Positions 22,663-23,132 of a stretch of DNA of 23,132 nt are shown one piece after another (positions within the stretch are counted from its first letter, which is position 1; each line of letters starts with the position of its first letter). The notes below the pieces were generated by a model that was not told where the DNA came from, ran no database searches, and saw only the letters and a list, made by a program, of their open reading frames with translations. The position numbers were made by a program, and so were the translations under genes. The stretch covers positions 1 to 23,132 of the forward strand of contig CAKQBC010000006.1 in NCBI GenBank assembly GCA_934215995.1, written 5' to 3'. The stretch comes from an uncultured Bacillus sp. (GTDB lineage: Bacteria > Bacillota > Bacilli > Bacillales > DSM-1321).

Positions 22663-23052
22663 TTACTGTTTAGATGCCTGCTTCGCAAATGTGTTTTTCA
22701 TGATAAAGCCGAAGAATGTCGTCATGAAGAACACACCGACCACAAGAATGATGATGCTGTTCATCAAGTAATCACTGTTCATGCTGAAAAGGACTTCCTC
22801 CCTGAACCAGGCTTGGAACGGCAGGCCGAGCCCAAGCAAAACGGCAAAGAAGAGAATTTTGACCATCAAGCTTTTTCCCTTCATTTTCTTAATGGAGCTA
22901 TTGACGAAAAGACGCAGCAGAGCCAGTCCACAGCCTACAGCAAAAAACACCAATAAAAACAACTTAATATCCTCATTCAGTATAAATGCTTTACCAATCA
23001 TGAATAAAGCAACGGCAGCTGAAACTGCCATAATTCCATGTGACTTGTTCAA
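22663..23052 (-). CDS. four-span integral membrane protein, 129 residues
   Basis: No named family is recognised. Four membrane spans are visible: about residues 6-24 (IMAVSAAVALFMIGKAF), 28-49 (IKLFLLVFFAVGCGLALLRLF), 60-82 (LMVKILFFAVLLGLGLPFQAW) and 96-118 (MNSIIILVVGVFFMTTFFGFIM). A basic loop (NSSIKKMKGK) sits between spans 2 and 3, and the tail KNTFAKQASKQ is basic, so both ends are probably inside. TTG 23052 is preferred because AGGGGG lies nine bases before it; the frame can be extended to a TTG at 23076 that has no binding site. It sits just behind a perfect palindrome that is likely its operator. Confidence 0.75.
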   Translation of the reverse strand: MNKSHGIMAVSAAVALFMIGKAFILNEDIKLFLLVFFAVGCGLALLRLFVNSSIKKMKGKSLMVKILFFAVLLGLGLPFQAWFREEVLFSMNSDYLMNSIIILVVGVFFMTTFFGFIMKNTFAKQASKQ

Positions 23053-23085
23053 AAAATACAGCCCCCTGTTATTCAACTGACTTAT

Positions 23086-23110
23086 AAATAGATAGGCAAC
23101 CTATCTATTT
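23086..23110. promoter_or_regulatory. 25-bp perfect palindrome (candidate operator)
   Basis: Arms AAATAGATAGG (23086-23096) and CCTATCTATTT (23100-23110) are exact inverted copies around CAA; one more T/A pair extends each arm. On the minus strand a TATATT (-10-like) lies just upstream, so a bound dimer would cover the start of transcription of the four-span membrane protein gene. The form fits a TetR- or MarR-type operator. Confidence 0.6.
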
Positions 23111-23132
23111 AAATATAATAACAAGAATACAG

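Noticed and set aside
1..23132. CRISPR array, prophage, insertion sequence, tRNA or rRNA genes
   Set aside because: No regularly spaced repeats, transposase or integrase motifs, cloverleaf or rRNA-like sequence was seen on either strand.

Overview
The window looks like chromosomal DNA of a Gram-positive, low-to-moderate GC Bacillota, most likely a member of the Bacillaceae. The reasons are strong AGGAGG-type ribosome binding sites, frequent TTG/GTG starts, SigA-like promoters, classic hairpin plus T-run terminators, and a gene set typical of the family: murQ-murR-murP, cobalamin-riboswitch metE, DegV, a YkhA-type thioesterase and DUF1835. An intergenic stretch also resembles a GC-rich repeat seen in many Bacillaceae genomes. 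There are no rRNA, tRNA, CRISPR, phage or transposase genes.

Layout. 1-1434: two divergent alpha/beta hydrolase genes, the first cut by the window edge. 1458-3040: a TetR-type regulator divergent from a DegV fatty-acid-binding protein. 3138-5498: a 786-residue protein with a C-terminal trans-isoprenyl synthase domain and a large, unusual N-terminal half. 5793-7127: a secreted polysaccharide deacetylase downstream of a frameshifted O6-methylguanine-DNA methyltransferase gene. 7286-11561: a complete cell-wall-sugar recycling operon, murQ-murR-murP-mupG, with promoter and candidate operator. 11603-12520: a Cof-type HAD phosphatase with terminator. 12601-14564: a gene-poor stretch holding a decayed repeat, a protein-fragment relic and four small membrane-protein genes, two of them easily missed (28 and 58 residues). 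14667-16406: a methyl-accepting chemotaxis protein with a SigD-like promoter. 16680-16949: another small membrane protein. 16993-20223: a cobalamin riboswitch, cobalamin-independent methionine synthase metE and an acyl-CoA thioesterase. 20269-20576: a multiply frameshifted YnfA-family pseudogene behind a DUF1835 gene. 21553-23110: a small zinc-ribbon protein, a MarR regulator, and a four-helix membrane protein behind a perfect palindrome.

How the genes work together. MurP (PTS EIIBC) imports and phosphorylates MurNAc or MurNAc-GlcNAc. MupG splits the phosphorylated disaccharide, MurQ converts MurNAc-6P to GlcNAc-6P plus D-lactate, and MurR senses the pathway. Without B12 the riboswitch lets metE be transcribed; with B12 it terminates. 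Its expression platform also encodes an 11-codon reading frame with a strong ribosome binding site, which overlaps the antiterminator. The most unusual items are this embedded frame, the two-part isoprenyl synthase, and the group of small membrane proteins. No convincing wholly new multi-gene system is visible; most of the window is ordinary Bacillaceae backbone with a decaying segment in the middle.
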